Below, in pieces: positions 19,901-27,956 of a DNA stretch of 64,000 nt. A program made the translations under genes and the position numbers. A model generated the notes under the pieces. The model saw only the letters and a list, made by a program, of their open reading frames with translations, did not search any database and was not told the origin of the DNA. The DNA is from Massilia violaceinigra (GTDB lineage: Bacteria; Pseudomonadota; Gammaproteobacteria; Burkholderiales; Burkholderiaceae_D), in the NCBI RefSeq assembly GCF_002752675.1, contig NZ_CP024608.1, positions 744,001 through 808,000 of the forward strand. Reading direction: 5' to 3'. Each line of letters opens with the position of its first letter. The stretch's first letter is position 1.

Positions 19901-20548
19901 AGGCGCGTGGAACTGCTGACCGCTTACCAGGATGCCGCCTACGCCAACCAGTACAAGACCTTCGTCGACCAGGTGCGCGCCGAGGAAGCGAAGCTGGGCA
20001 AGGGCACGCGCCTGGCCGAAGCGGTCGCGCGCTACTACTACAAGCTGATGGCGTACAAGGACGAGTATGAAGTCGCACGCCTGTACACCAACGGCGCGTT
20101 CCAGGAAAAGATCGCGGGCATGTTCGAGGGCGACATCAAGCTCAAGTTCCACCTGGCGCCGCCGCTGTTCGCCAAGCACGACTCCAAGGGCCAGCTGATC
20201 AAGCAGGAATTCGGTCCGTGGATGATGAAGGCGTTCGGCCTGATGGCCAAGATGAAGGGCCTGCGTGGCGGCGCGCTCGATATCTTCGGCTACACGGCGG
20301 AGCGCAAGATGGAGCGCGCGCTGATTACCGAGTACCGCAACACGGTCGGCGGCCTGCTGCCGAAGCTGAACGCGGAGACCCTGTCGCAAGCGGTGGCCAT
20401 TGCCAGCATCCCTGAAGATATTCGCGGGTACGGGCACGTGAAGGAGCGTCACCTGAAGGCAGCCAAGGAGAAGGAAGCCGTGCTGCTGGCGGCCTTCGGC
20501 AAGCCGGCTTCACCGGACGGAGTGATCCAGATTCATCGCGTCGCGTAA
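16976..20548 (+). CDS. Indolepyruvate ferredoxin oxidoreductase, fused alpha-beta
   Basis: A single 1190-residue chain joining the two subunits (IorA and IorB) that are separate in archaea. It oxidatively decarboxylates arylpyruvates to aryl-acetyl-CoA with TPP and reduced iron-sulphur carrier. Domains in order: N-terminal pyrimidine-binding half (GYRGSPVTSVD; about 45-400), TPP-binding half with YFCSGCPHNSS and LGDGTYFHSG (about 460-650), a cysteine cluster VCEGCGDCSVQSNC (about 663-676) for an iron-sulphur centre, then the gamma domain starting GIGGTGVVTVGQ with GLAQKGGPVMSHVRL (about 750-950). Lying after hpd, it likely handles transamination products of phenylalanine, tyrosine or tryptophan. 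AGGAGA-like sequence ACGGAGAC precedes the ATG. Confidence 0.92.
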   Translation: MNAPLDRAHLDAEPSHEISLDDKWTLERGRAFMTGTQALIRLPMMQRERDLKAGLNTAGYITGYRGSPVTSVDMTAVKAKKHLDAHHVKFHPGMNEDLAATAVWGTQQTNLFKDAKYDGVFSMWYGKGPGVDRCGDVFKHANNAGSAKHGGVLVLAGDDHAAKSSSTAHQSDHILNACGIPVLYPASVQEYIDYGLHAWAMSRYTGLWVSMKCVTDIIESGAVVDFDPDRVQIELPTDFVLPEGGLNIRWPDTVLDMEVRMNSFKWYAALAYARANKLNKIIWDSPKPKIGIITAGKSYLDTRQALADLGIDEQAASDIGIRLYKIGMTWPLEAEGVHEFAKGLDEILVVEEKRQILEYALKEELYNLPDGQRPRVVGKFDDTGEWSNKGGTGHGDWLLPATYELNPAQIARAIASRISHYCAGHPVEQRVKERIAYLEAKELVLKSAGLKPNPDTDRTPYFCSGCPHNSSTKVPEGSRALAGIGCHYMVLWMDRETSTFTHMGAEGVTWVGQAPFTNEKHVFTNLGDGTYFHSGILAIRAAVAAKVNITYKILFNDAVAMTGGQEFDGPLDPGMISRQIAAEGVGPIIVVTDEPEKYPSDYKWAEGVTVRHRSELMDVQRELRDKPGVSAMIYDQTCASEKRRRRKRNEYPDPAKRAVINEAVCEGCGDCSVQSNCLSVEPLETELGRKRQINQSSCNKDFSCVTGFCPSFVTVEGGSLKKPKKAATGEAAPPQLPTPVLKGTAAPYGILITGIGGTGVVTVGQILAMAAHVEGKGAIVLDMSGLAQKGGPVMSHVRLADKQADLHSTRVGTGSADLVIGCDLIVTASRDALSRMGEGRTYAAINSTGSSTAAFVKNPDWQFPGASSQAEIVKACGTERVDFVDAGQIATALMGDSIATNMFMLGYAWQKGQVPLTEASIMTAIELNNVSVGFNKSAFTWGRTAAHDLQSLVKMTTPAKVIEFKRTQSLDEIINRRVELLTAYQDAAYANQYKTFVDQVRAEEAKLGKGTRLAEAVARYYYKLMAYKDEYEVARLYTNGAFQEKIAGMFEGDIKLKFHLAPPLFAKHDSKGQLIKQEFGPWMMKAFGLMAKMKGLRGGALDIFGYTAERKMERALITEYRNTVGGLLPKLNAETLSQAVAIASIPEDIRGYGHVKERHLKAAKEKEAVLLAAFGKPASPDGVIQIHRVA

Positions 20549-20567
20549 GACCGGGTCGCGTAAGATG

Positions 20568-20597
20568 AATGGCCCGCCTTGCAGCGGGCCATTTTTT
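20568..20597 (+). terminator. Intrinsic terminator after the aromatic operon
   Basis: Stem AATGGCCCGC / GCGGGCCATT with a 6-nt loop, followed by TTTTAT, 20 bp after the oxidoreductase stop. It has the full features of a rho-independent terminator. Confidence 0.9.
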
Positions 20598-20643
20598 ATC
20601 CGGGGTATCATGGGGGCTTCGCAATTGACGAGGCCAGACCACC

Positions 20644-21045
20644 ATGTTCATCACCGCCAAGGGAACCTTCGAGATCACCATGCAGGCACCGCCATCGGGA
20701 GAGGGCGCGGGCCGCGTCTCGCTCGGGCGCATGCTGATCGATAAATACTACAGCGGCGATTTGATCGGCATCGGGCAGGGCGAGATGCTCTCGGCCGGCA
20801 ATCCCGCCGCAGGTTCGGCAGGCTACGTGGCCATCGAACACGTGACCGGCACGCTCGATGGCATGAGCGGCAGCTTCGCGCTGCAGCACGCCGGCACCAT
20901 GCATGCCGGCGCCAGCCATCTGTCGATCAGCATCGTGCCCGGGTCGGGGACCGAGGGGCTGGCCGGCATCCAGGGAAAATTCAAGCTCGATATCGTCGAC
21001 AGCAAGCATTACTACGAACTTGAGTACACGATGGATCTGGTGTAA
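20644..21045 (+). CDS. DUF3224 domain protein
   Basis: A 133-residue protein with the DUF3224 pattern: a beta-rich chain starting with the self-contained strand AKGTFEITMQAPP, then a DKYYSGDLIGIGQGEML strand pair, a GYVAIEHVTGTLDG turn, and the end SKHYYELEYTMDLV. This is an allene-oxide-cyclase-like barrel family of unknown biochemical role in bacteria. It has no signal peptide. It stands alone between a terminator and the convergent MAPEG gene. Confidence 0.85.
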   Translation: MFITAKGTFEITMQAPPSGEGAGRVSLGRMLIDKYYSGDLIGIGQGEMLSAGNPAAGSAGYVAIEHVTGTLDGMSGSFALQHAGTMHAGASHLSISIVPGSGTEGLAGIQGKFKLDIVDSKHYYELEYTMDLV

Positions 21046-21071
21046 AGCCGGAGGCTGGCGACACAGGGGCC

Positions 21072-21467
21072 CTACGGAAGTAAAATCGCCGCCAGAATCA
21101 TCCCCAGTCCCGCCAGCGACACCATCCACACAATCGAGCGCACCACCGGAATGCCGGCCGCGTACAGCGGCACGTACACCACGCGCGCGATCAGATAAGC
21201 CCAGGCGCCCCACAAGGTCAGGTCGCCCTCGCGCCCGCCCACATGCGCAATGAGCACGGCCGCCGCGAACAGCGGCAGCGTCTCGAACAGATTGGCCTGC
21301 GCCCGCTGCAGGCGCGCCGTCACGGGCCGCGGCGGCGGCGCCCCGCCGTCGCGCGGCCCCATGTTGTATTCGGTCCCGGTTTCCTTGGTCCGGAACGCCC
21401 CGGTCACCATGATCTGCACCAGCGTCAGCACCAGGGTCCATCCCAGGATCATCAATTCGGTCGTCAT
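21072..21467 (-). CDS. MAPEG family membrane protein
   Basis: A 131-residue inner-membrane protein with four hydrophobic segments (about residues 5-24, 60-80, 85-105 and 110-130). ARLQRAQANLFETLPLFAAA is the MAPEG signature (RxxRAxxNxxE), the glutathione-binding segment in eukaryotic homologues such as microsomal GST. Bacterial members are mostly uncharacterised. It converges with the DUF3224 gene and is divergent from the large M48 gene. Confidence 0.88.
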   Translation of the reverse strand: MTTELMILGWTLVLTLVQIMVTGAFRTKETGTEYNMGPRDGGAPPPRPVTARLQRAQANLFETLPLFAAAVLIAHVGGREGDLTLWGAWAYLIARVVYVPLYAAGIPVVRSIVWMVSLAGLGMILAAILLP

Positions 21468-21658
21468 CGCGTGTTTCCCTGTGTACGCCGGCGGTCGCCG
21501 GCAATGTAGTCAGATTAACAAAGTAATCCGCAAGGCCGTGCACGCTTGGCGTTGCTTTTTGTGCATATATATTGCGTTTAGGTAAAACACTCCAGCGTTT
21601 GTCCCTTAAAATTGAACGTTTTGCATCTTTGCACCTTCCTCAACGCCAGGAGACCGCC

Positions 21659-24600
21659 ATCAACGCCCCGACCAACGCCCCGTCCCCGGAACTGGCAGCC
21701 CGCCTGACCGCTCCGAGCCGCGCCTATAAAAACAGCGCGCGCATCGCGGTCGCCGGCCTGCTGCTGTTCGTGGCGCTGTACTGCGGCCTGGCCGGCTGGT
21801 TCCTGTACACCCCCTGGCAGGTATTCGTCGAAGGGGCAGGTGGCGACCTTGGCGTTTTCGCCTACATCATGGCCGCCTGTTCGCTGTTTATTGGCGTGCT
21901 GATGCTCAAGGCGATCTTCTCGGTGCGCAACTCCAAGTTCGAGGACTTGCACGAAGTGACCGCCAGTGACCAGCCGCGCCTGTTCGCCTATCTGTTCGAG
22001 CTGGCCGATGCCGCCGGCGCGCCGCGTCCGCACAAGGTATTCCTGTCGGCCAGGGTGAATGCCGCCGTGTTCTACGACCTGTCGCTGTTCAACCTGATTT
22101 TCCCGTCCAAGAAGAATCTTGAAATCGGCCTGCCGCTGGTGAACACGCTCTCGCGCGGCGAACTGCGCGCCGTGCTGGCGCACGAATTCGGCCATTTCGC
22201 GCAGCGTTCGATGGCGGTGGGGCGCTGGGTCTACGTGGCCCAGCAGATCGCCGGCCACATGGTCACGCGGCGCGACAAGTTCGACGAGTTCCTGGTCGGC
22301 GTGGGCAGGATCGATTTGCGCCTGACCATGGCGGTGGGTGTGCTGCAGGTGATCATCTGGTCGATCCGTTCGCTGATCGACAGCCTGTTCCGGGTCGTGG
22401 TGATGATGCAGCGCGCCCTGTCGCGCGAGATGGAAATGCAGGCCGACCTGGTGGCCGTGTCGCTCACCGGCAGCGACGCCCTGATCCACGCGCTGCACCG
22501 CACCCGTGGCGCGGACGACGCGTGGGAGCGTGCGCTGGCCTTCATCACCGACGAACATGCCGCCGGCCGCGCCACGCGCGACGCCTTCGCGGTACAGACC
22601 CACATGCTGCAGCGGATGAGCAACATACTCAACGACCGCACCTATGCCGACGTGCCGCCGCTGCCCGAGCAGGGCAAGGACCAGCACCGCGTGTTCAAGG
22701 CCGAACTGGCCCAGCCGTCCAAGATGTGGCTCTCGCACCCGCTCAATCACGAACGCGAAGCGAACGCCAAGCGCATTTACGTGACCGCCCCGATCGACCC
22801 GGCCAGCGCCTGGTCGATCTTCGAGCAGCCGTCCGCGCTGCGCGAGCAGATGACCCGGAGCCTGCTGGGCGAGGGCGAGTCCACGCCGATCGAACTGGAA
22901 GAGTCGCTCAAGCTGCTGGCCCGTCCGTTCAAGCGCGAACAGTACAACCGCCGCTACTGCGGCGTGTATTTCGCGCGCCCGCTGACCCGCCATGCGGAGT
23001 CGCTGGCGCAGCTGCGCGAAGGCCACTACCCGGCGGCGCCGGAAGCGTTGGCAACGCTGTACCCAACCTCGCTGACGGCCGACGTGCATCTGCTGCGCAA
23101 CCTGCAGGATGAACGCGCCCAGCTCGACGCGCTGATCGCCGGCGTGCTGACGGCGCCGGGCGGGGTGGTGCGCCTGCGCGGCGAAGAATTCAGCAAGAAG
23201 CAGCTGCCGGCGGCGCTGGCGCGGGTGTGCGGAGAAATCGATGCCGTCAACGCGCGCCTTCAGCGGCACGACTGGATGTGCCGCAGCTGGCACCAGAACA
23301 TGGCGCGCCAGCTCGGTGGCGGCTGGGAAGCCTATCTCGACGGCTTGCTGGCGATGGTGCATTACGCCGAACACCGCCTGGCTGACCTGAAGGATGCGCA
23401 AGGCATGCTCATTAACGCGGCGGCGGTGGTCACGGCGGTGCGCCGCGTGACCGACGAAGGCGTGTCGCGCGTGGTCGGCCAGGCCAACGAACTGCATTAC
23501 GTCATAGAGCAGATCTACAAGGAAGCAGGAGCGGTGCACCTGGACGCGCGCCTGGCCGCGCGCATGGAGCTCAATACCGACTGGCGCCAGGCGCTGGGCG
23601 AATTTACCCTGCCGCTGGCCTACTCCGACAACATCAACGAATGGATGCGCGCTTCCGAGAACTGGGTCAGGAGCCTGACCAACGCGCTCGACGCGCTGCG
23701 TCTGGACGCCCTTGAAGAGCTCTTGATCACCGAAACCATGATCGCGCGCTGCTCGCGCGGGGGCGAAGCGATGTCGGTCGCGCCGGCGCCATCGAAGGCG
23801 CCGCCGTCGTACCCGGTGCTGCTGCCGGGCGCCGAACGCAAGCGCCAGCAGCAGCTTGGCTGGCGGGCGCGCTTCGAGCGTGCCGACGGCTTCGTGCCGG
23901 GCGCCGCGCGCCTGCTGGTGGCAGCGTCGATCGTGCTTGCGGTCCTGAGCGCCGGTTCCTTTACCCGCGGCGGCGTGTCGGCCTTCGGCAGCGATCCGGT
24001 CATCATCGTGTATAACGGCCTCGGTACGCCGGTGAACGTGAACATCGACGGCAAAACCGTGAGCGTACCGGCGCATATGAACCGGGAACTGACCGTGCCG
24101 GCGCTGGGCAAGCACCATGTCGAAACGCGCAGCGGCGACGGCCGGCTGATCGAAGCGTTCGATGCCGAGGCCGCGCGCGGCGGGCATCCGGTCTACAACG
24201 TGGCGTCGGCCACGGCCCTGGTGCACTGGTGGGCCAATTATGGCAAGGTCAAGCCGAGAGCGGAACAGATGCTGGGCGCGCCGCGCTGGACCGACAGCGA
24301 TGTCGACTTCCGCTTTACGGCACCGCCCAAGAGTATCTCCAGCAAGGGCGATGGCGGCTATCGCAGCGTGCTTGACGGCCTGGCCGACGAAGCCCCGGAA
24401 ACCCAGCTCGGAACGCTGCCCGACGAGGCGCAGAAAAAACACCTGGGCCTGATGCACGCGCGCTGGGACGCTACCACCTTGGCATACAGCGAAAGCTGGT
24501 TCACGTATGCCGCCACGTTCCCCGAATATGCGGCCGTGCTGGAGGAACGCTTGCGGCGCGAGCCGCGCGACGTGTTCCTGCGGCGCGCCGAAATGGACCT

Positions 24601-25483
24601 GGCCAGCGAGGCGCGCAAGCCGGTGCTGTGCGCGGAACTGGGCGCGCAAGCGGCCGCGCAGCCCGACGACGGCGATGCCGTCTATCTCGCACTGCGCTGC
24701 CGCAACGATGATCCGAACGTGAAGCGCCTGATGCTCAAGGCGCGCGCACGCTGGCCCGAGAACGTGTGGCTGGCACGCTGGTCCGCGCACGACAAGCTGC
24801 ACTCGAAAGACTTCAGCGCCGCGGCCCCCGATCTCGAACAGATCGTGCGCGCCACGCCCGGCGGGACCAATTACGCGGGCCTGGACCTGGCGCGTGTACG
24901 GCGCTACCTCGCGCCGGACGCCGATCTCGGCGATCTGTTGAAAGGTTCGCGCCGCCTGCAGGAACTGGTGACGATCGAGAAAGGGCCGCTGTCCACGGAC
25001 TCGCCGCTGCGCGCCTATTTCGCCCTGTCGACCGGACGCCTGAACGAGGCGCACCAGATGGCGCAAGACGATTCCACCCGCGCGGCGCACGTGCTGCGCC
25101 TGGCCGCCGCTTCCGACGGCGCCGATGCGGACATGATCAAACGCGCCATGGCGCTGCCGTTCGCGGCCGGCACCGACAGCGCCACCACCTGGGTCGGACT
25201 CGCGCTGGCGCACAAGCACGGCTACGATACCGCGCCGTTCCGTAAAACGACGCTGGCGGCGTCGGGACCATACCAGCAGCAGATGCTGGCCTTCTTCGAC
25301 AGCATTGCCGCCGGCAGGGATCCGCGCGCGGCTGAACGCCTGATCGATGCCGTCCCGCCTTCGGTGCGCGCACATGCGTACAGCGCGGCGCTGGTGCTGC
25401 TCGGGCCAAAGGCGCCGGCCGAATGGCGCGTGACGGTCAAGCGCCTGCTGTTCATATCCGAGCGGCCGTACTTCAAGGCATAA
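21659..25483 (+). CDS. Very large membrane M48 family metalloprotease
   Basis: About 1274 residues, far longer than HtpX-type M48 enzymes (about 300). Two membrane helices lie near residues 26-50 and 65-85. The peptidase domain follows, with zinc motif HEFGH (175-179) and downstream EMEMQADLVAVSL supplying the third ligand. Then comes a long helical region, a third hydrophobic segment (AARLLVAASIVLAVLSAGS, about 735-755), a short beta domain (VIIVYNGLGTPVNVNIDGK) and a repeat-like alpha-helical C-terminus resembling TPR folds. No ATG exists before residue 70. AGGAG (21648-21652) is spaced 6 nt from ATC at 21659, which I take as the start; TTG at 21572, 21599 or 21629 are the conventional options. 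The substrate is unknown. Confidence 0.88.
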   Translation: MNAPTNAPSPELAARLTAPSRAYKNSARIAVAGLLLFVALYCGLAGWFLYTPWQVFVEGAGGDLGVFAYIMAACSLFIGVLMLKAIFSVRNSKFEDLHEVTASDQPRLFAYLFELADAAGAPRPHKVFLSARVNAAVFYDLSLFNLIFPSKKNLEIGLPLVNTLSRGELRAVLAHEFGHFAQRSMAVGRWVYVAQQIAGHMVTRRDKFDEFLVGVGRIDLRLTMAVGVLQVIIWSIRSLIDSLFRVVVMMQRALSREMEMQADLVAVSLTGSDALIHALHRTRGADDAWERALAFITDEHAAGRATRDAFAVQTHMLQRMSNILNDRTYADVPPLPEQGKDQHRVFKAELAQPSKMWLSHPLNHEREANAKRIYVTAPIDPASAWSIFEQPSALREQMTRSLLGEGESTPIELEESLKLLARPFKREQYNRRYCGVYFARPLTRHAESLAQLREGHYPAAPEALATLYPTSLTADVHLLRNLQDERAQLDALIAGVLTAPGGVVRLRGEEFSKKQLPAALARVCGEIDAVNARLQRHDWMCRSWHQNMARQLGGGWEAYLDGLLAMVHYAEHRLADLKDAQGMLINAAAVVTAVRRVTDEGVSRVVGQANELHYVIEQIYKEAGAVHLDARLAARMELNTDWRQALGEFTLPLAYSDNINEWMRASENWVRSLTNALDALRLDALEELLITETMIARCSRGGEAMSVAPAPSKAPPSYPVLLPGAERKRQQQLGWRARFERADGFVPGAARLLVAASIVLAVLSAGSFTRGGVSAFGSDPVIIVYNGLGTPVNVNIDGKTVSVPAHMNRELTVPALGKHHVETRSGDGRLIEAFDAEAARGGHPVYNVASATALVHWWANYGKVKPRAEQMLGAPRWTDSDVDFRFTAPPKSISSKGDGGYRSVLDGLADEAPETQLGTLPDEAQKKHLGLMHARWDATTLAYSESWFTYAATFPEYAAVLEERLRREPRDVFLRRAEMDLASEARKPVLCAELGAQAAAQPDDGDAVYLALRCRNDDPNVKRLMLKARARWPENVWLARWSAHDKLHSKDFSAAAPDLEQIVRATPGGTNYAGLDLARVRRYLAPDADLGDLLKGSRRLQELVTIEKGPLSTDSPLRAYFALSTGRLNEAHQMAQDDSTRAAHVLRLAAASDGADADMIKRAMALPFAAGTDSATTWVGLALAHKHGYDTAPFRKTTLAASGPYQQQMLAFFDSIAAGRDPRAAERLIDAVPPSVRAHAYSAALVLLGPKAPAEWRVTVKRLLFISERPYFKA

Positions 25484-25525
25484 GCACTGCGGCGACATTG
25501 CCGATACGGGGCGCGCAAAGCGGAC

Positions 25526-25531
25526 TATAAT
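25526..25531 (+). promoter_or_regulatory. TATAAT -10 box upstream of the M14 peptidase gene
   Basis: A perfect TATAAT lies 57 bp before the M14 start codon, in the 104-bp gap after the M48 gene. No good -35 box is found at 16-18 bp spacing (TTGCCG is 22 bp away), so this is a tentative extended or activated promoter. Confidence 0.35.
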
Positions 25532-25587
25532 TTCCGGTTCGCGCGCACCATGCGCCCCGTATTGACACCTTTGCCGGAGCTTTACCG

Positions 25588-27354
25588 ATGATTCGTTCTG
25601 CGCTGCTGCTTGCCCTGCTGTCCGCCATTCCCTTCTCCCACGCCGCCCCCGACCTGAGCACCGTCGCCGAGCGCTCGCAGTTCCAGAAAACCGGCCGCTA
25701 CGACGAAGTCATCGCGCTTTGCTCCGCGTTCCAGAAAGCGTATCCGAAGCAGGTCAGGTGCATCGAGTTCGGACGCACGCCGGAAGGGCGGCCGATGCAG
25801 GCGCTGGTGGTCACGCGCACCGGTGCATTGACGGCACAAGCTGCGGCGGCGCGCGCCATCCCCGTGGTGCTGGTCCAAGGCGGCATCCACGCCGGCGAGA
25901 TCGATGGCAAGGATGCCGGCTTCCTGGCGCTGCGCGAGGTGCTGGAAAACCGCGCCGCGCCCGGTGCGCTGGACAAGCAGGTGCTGCTGTTCGTCCCGGT
26001 CTTCAACGTCGATGGCCACGAGCGCTTCAAGCAGTGGAACCGCCCCAACCAGCGCGGCCCGGTCGAAATGGGCTGGCGCACCACCGGCCAGAACTTCAAC
26101 CTGAACCGCGATTACGCCAAGGCCGACTCCATCGAAATGCAGTCCATGCTGGCGCTGGTGAACGCGTGGGATCCGCTGGTCTACGTCGACCTGCACGTGA
26201 CCAACGGCGCCAAGTTCGAGCACGATATTTCGATCCAGGTCGAACCGGTGCATTCGGCCGACGTGGAGTTCCGCAAGACCGGACTGGCGCTGCGCAGCGG
26301 CGTGCTGGCCGATATCGCCAAACAGGGCTCGCTGCCGCAGCCGTTCTATATGTCGTTCGCGGAGCAAGACAATCCGGCGTCGGGCTTTGCCGACGGCGTA
26401 TCGGACCCGCGTTTTTCGACCGGCTACTTCCCGTTGCGTAACCGGATTGCCGTGCTGGTCGAGACCCATGCGTGGAAGGATTATCCGACCCGCGTGCGCA
26501 TCACGCGCAACTCGGTGGTCTCGGTGCTCGAACAGGTGGCGCAGCATGGCAAGGCGTGGCAGACGGCGGCGCGCGACGCCGATACGCGCGCGGCGCGGCT
26601 GGGCGGCACCGAACTGCCGCTCACCTACAAGGCCACCGACAAGGTGCGCATGATCGACTTCCGTGGTTATGCGTACGCGCGCACGCAGTCGGACGTGTCG
26701 GGCGCCTTGATGACGCGTTATGACGAAACCAAACCGCAAATCTGGACCGTGCCGCTGCGCGACGAGATCCGGCCGGACGTCTTGACCACCGCGCCCAAGG
26801 CCGGATACATCGTGCCGGCGGCGCATGCTGCCATGGTGGCGCGCAAACTGGGCCAGCACGGCATCGCCTACCGCACCCTGGATGCGGCGCAGGCCAAGAC
26901 GAAGGCCGATGTCGAGACCTTCCGCGCCGAGAAGGTGACGTTCGCACCGGGCTCGCTCGAATCGCACCATCGCGTGACCTTGCAGGGCGCATGGAAAGCG
27001 GAGCCGCGCGCACTGGAGAAGGGCGCATTGTTCGTCCCCGTGGCGCAGGCCAAGGCGCGCCTGGTGGTCGCCCTGTTCGAGCCGGCCGCCCCCGATTCGC
27101 TGCTGCAGTGGGGTATGTTCAACACCGCGTTCGAGCGCAAGGAATACATGGAAGACTACGTGGCCGAGGAGGTCGCGCGCGAGATGATGGCGGCCGATCC
27201 GGCGCTGGCGGCCGCATTCAAGGCCAAGGTAGACAGCGATCCGGCGTTCGCCAAGAACCCGGACGCGCGCCTGGAGTTTTTCGCGAAGCGTCATACCTCG
27301 TATGACGAGCGCCTGAACCTGTATCCGGTTCTGCGCACGGCGGTGGCGCCGTAA
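25588..27354 (+). CDS. Secreted M14 family zinc carboxypeptidase
   Basis: A 588-residue exported metallopeptidase. The signal peptide is MIRSALLLALLSAIPFSHAA with cleavage after AHA/HAA. Zinc ligands follow the M14 pattern: His101 and Glu104 (GGIHAGEIDG) and His202 (YVDLHVTNG). NLNRDY (170-175) provides the substrate carboxylate-binding Asn-Arg pair, and Glu291 (VLVETHAWKDY) is the catalytic acid. The C-terminal half (about 320-588) is an additional domain of unknown role. GGAG precedes the ATG. It probably trims peptides in the periplasm or outside; specificity is not predictable. Confidence 0.9.
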   Translation: MIRSALLLALLSAIPFSHAAPDLSTVAERSQFQKTGRYDEVIALCSAFQKAYPKQVRCIEFGRTPEGRPMQALVVTRTGALTAQAAAARAIPVVLVQGGIHAGEIDGKDAGFLALREVLENRAAPGALDKQVLLFVPVFNVDGHERFKQWNRPNQRGPVEMGWRTTGQNFNLNRDYAKADSIEMQSMLALVNAWDPLVYVDLHVTNGAKFEHDISIQVEPVHSADVEFRKTGLALRSGVLADIAKQGSLPQPFYMSFAEQDNPASGFADGVSDPRFSTGYFPLRNRIAVLVETHAWKDYPTRVRITRNSVVSVLEQVAQHGKAWQTAARDADTRAARLGGTELPLTYKATDKVRMIDFRGYAYARTQSDVSGALMTRYDETKPQIWTVPLRDEIRPDVLTTAPKAGYIVPAAHAAMVARKLGQHGIAYRTLDAAQAKTKADVETFRAEKVTFAPGSLESHHRVTLQGAWKAEPRALEKGALFVPVAQAKARLVVALFEPAAPDSLLQWGMFNTAFERKEYMEDYVAEEVAREMMAADPALAAAFKAKVDSDPAFAKNPDARLEFFAKRHTSYDERLNLYPVLRTAVAP

Positions 27355-27372
27355 GGATTTCCAGACGAACGA

Positions 27373-27394
27373 TAGGGCCTTGCAACCGGCCCTA
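27373..27394. terminator. Hairpin between convergent M14 and yefM genes
   Basis: TAGGGCC / GGCCCTA stem with an 8-nt loop, 18 bp after the M14 stop and overlapping the stop codon of the minus-strand antitoxin gene. No T run follows, so its terminator role is tentative. Confidence 0.35.
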
Positions 27395-27646
27395 GACCGC
27401 GGTTCGCTTCCGATGCTTCGCTTTGCCAGCACGTGCTTGCTCGATGGATTTCGCTATATGCGCAGCGTTAGCAGGCGAGCTAAGCAAGTGCACGGTTTCC
27501 AACAGGCTGGTGTAATAGTCGAAGGACATCACCACGGCATCAGGTGCATCCCTGCGTGAAATAATCGTGACATCGGCATCCTCTACAACCTGATCAATAA
27601 CTGCCCTCAGGCTGTTGCGTACATCGGAAAAATGAATGATTCTCAT
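27392..27646 (-). CDS. yefM: Orphan YefM/Phd family antitoxin
   Basis: An 84-residue protein matching YefM: N-terminal DNA-binding Phd fold (RIIHFSDVRNSLRAVIDQV, ADVTIISRRDAPDAVVMSFDYY) and the toxin-binding stretch SLLETVHLLSSPANAAHIAKS, whose LLSSPANA is the classical YefM block. In the usual module the YoeB RNase gene follows immediately. Here the next bases on the minus strand are a hairpin and the end of the convergent M14 gene, so the toxin is absent. It may persist as a solitary regulator or as an anti-addiction relic. Confidence 0.85.
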   Translation of the reverse strand: MRIIHFSDVRNSLRAVIDQVVEDADVTIISRRDAPDAVVMSFDYYTSLLETVHLLSSPANAAHIAKSIEQARAGKAKHRKRTAV

Positions 27647-27911
27647 GCAGTACTCCGTCGTCCCGTATCGTTACAGCGTACCTGCACTTCAATCCGGCGC
27701 CGCGTTTCCAGCCCCGGTATGGCTTGCCACAGGCGCGACAGCGTCGACTGGCTGGCCCGCGCAGTAACAATCGCCTTAACTTTGTCAATATGCTCATTTT
27801 TAGCTATCGTACCGGCGCTGAATGAATAGATTCGTTCGCACCCCTGTCATAGGAAGAATCGCCCAAATGAATAGAATAGTGAATAGATCATACCCCTGGC
27901 TGCGGCAGACG
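27647..27911. other. Intergenic stretch upstream of yefM
   Basis: About 265 bp between the antitoxin start and the ttcA terminator. Short frames on both strands show no recognisable product or ribosome binding site. The part near 27820-27890 is AT-rich and carries three GAATAGA/GAATAG-like repeats. A yefM promoter and operator should lie here, but I cannot point to a specific palindrome. Confidence 0.4.
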
Positions 27912-27938
27912 TAAAAAAGCCCGCATCAGCGGGCTTTT
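27912..27938 (-). terminator. Intrinsic terminator of the folB-ttcA transcript
   Basis: Stem AGCCCGC / GCGGGCT with a 4-nt loop. Read on the minus strand it is followed by TTTTTT, about 20 bp after the ttcA stop. The plus-strand side also has TTTT, so it may work in both directions. Confidence 0.9.
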
Positions 27939-27956
27939 CAGTCAAAACCGCCAGCC

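Noticed and set aside
16988..20452. A 1154-codon minus-strand open frame opposite the indolepyruvate oxidoreductase
   Set aside because: Composition (His-, Arg-, Val-, Asp-rich) is typical of an antisense shadow, and the plus strand encodes recognisable cofactor motifs throughout.
21578..25498. A 1306-codon minus-strand open frame opposite the M48 gene
   Set aside because: No family resemblance; the plus-strand HEFGH and membrane helices identify the real gene.
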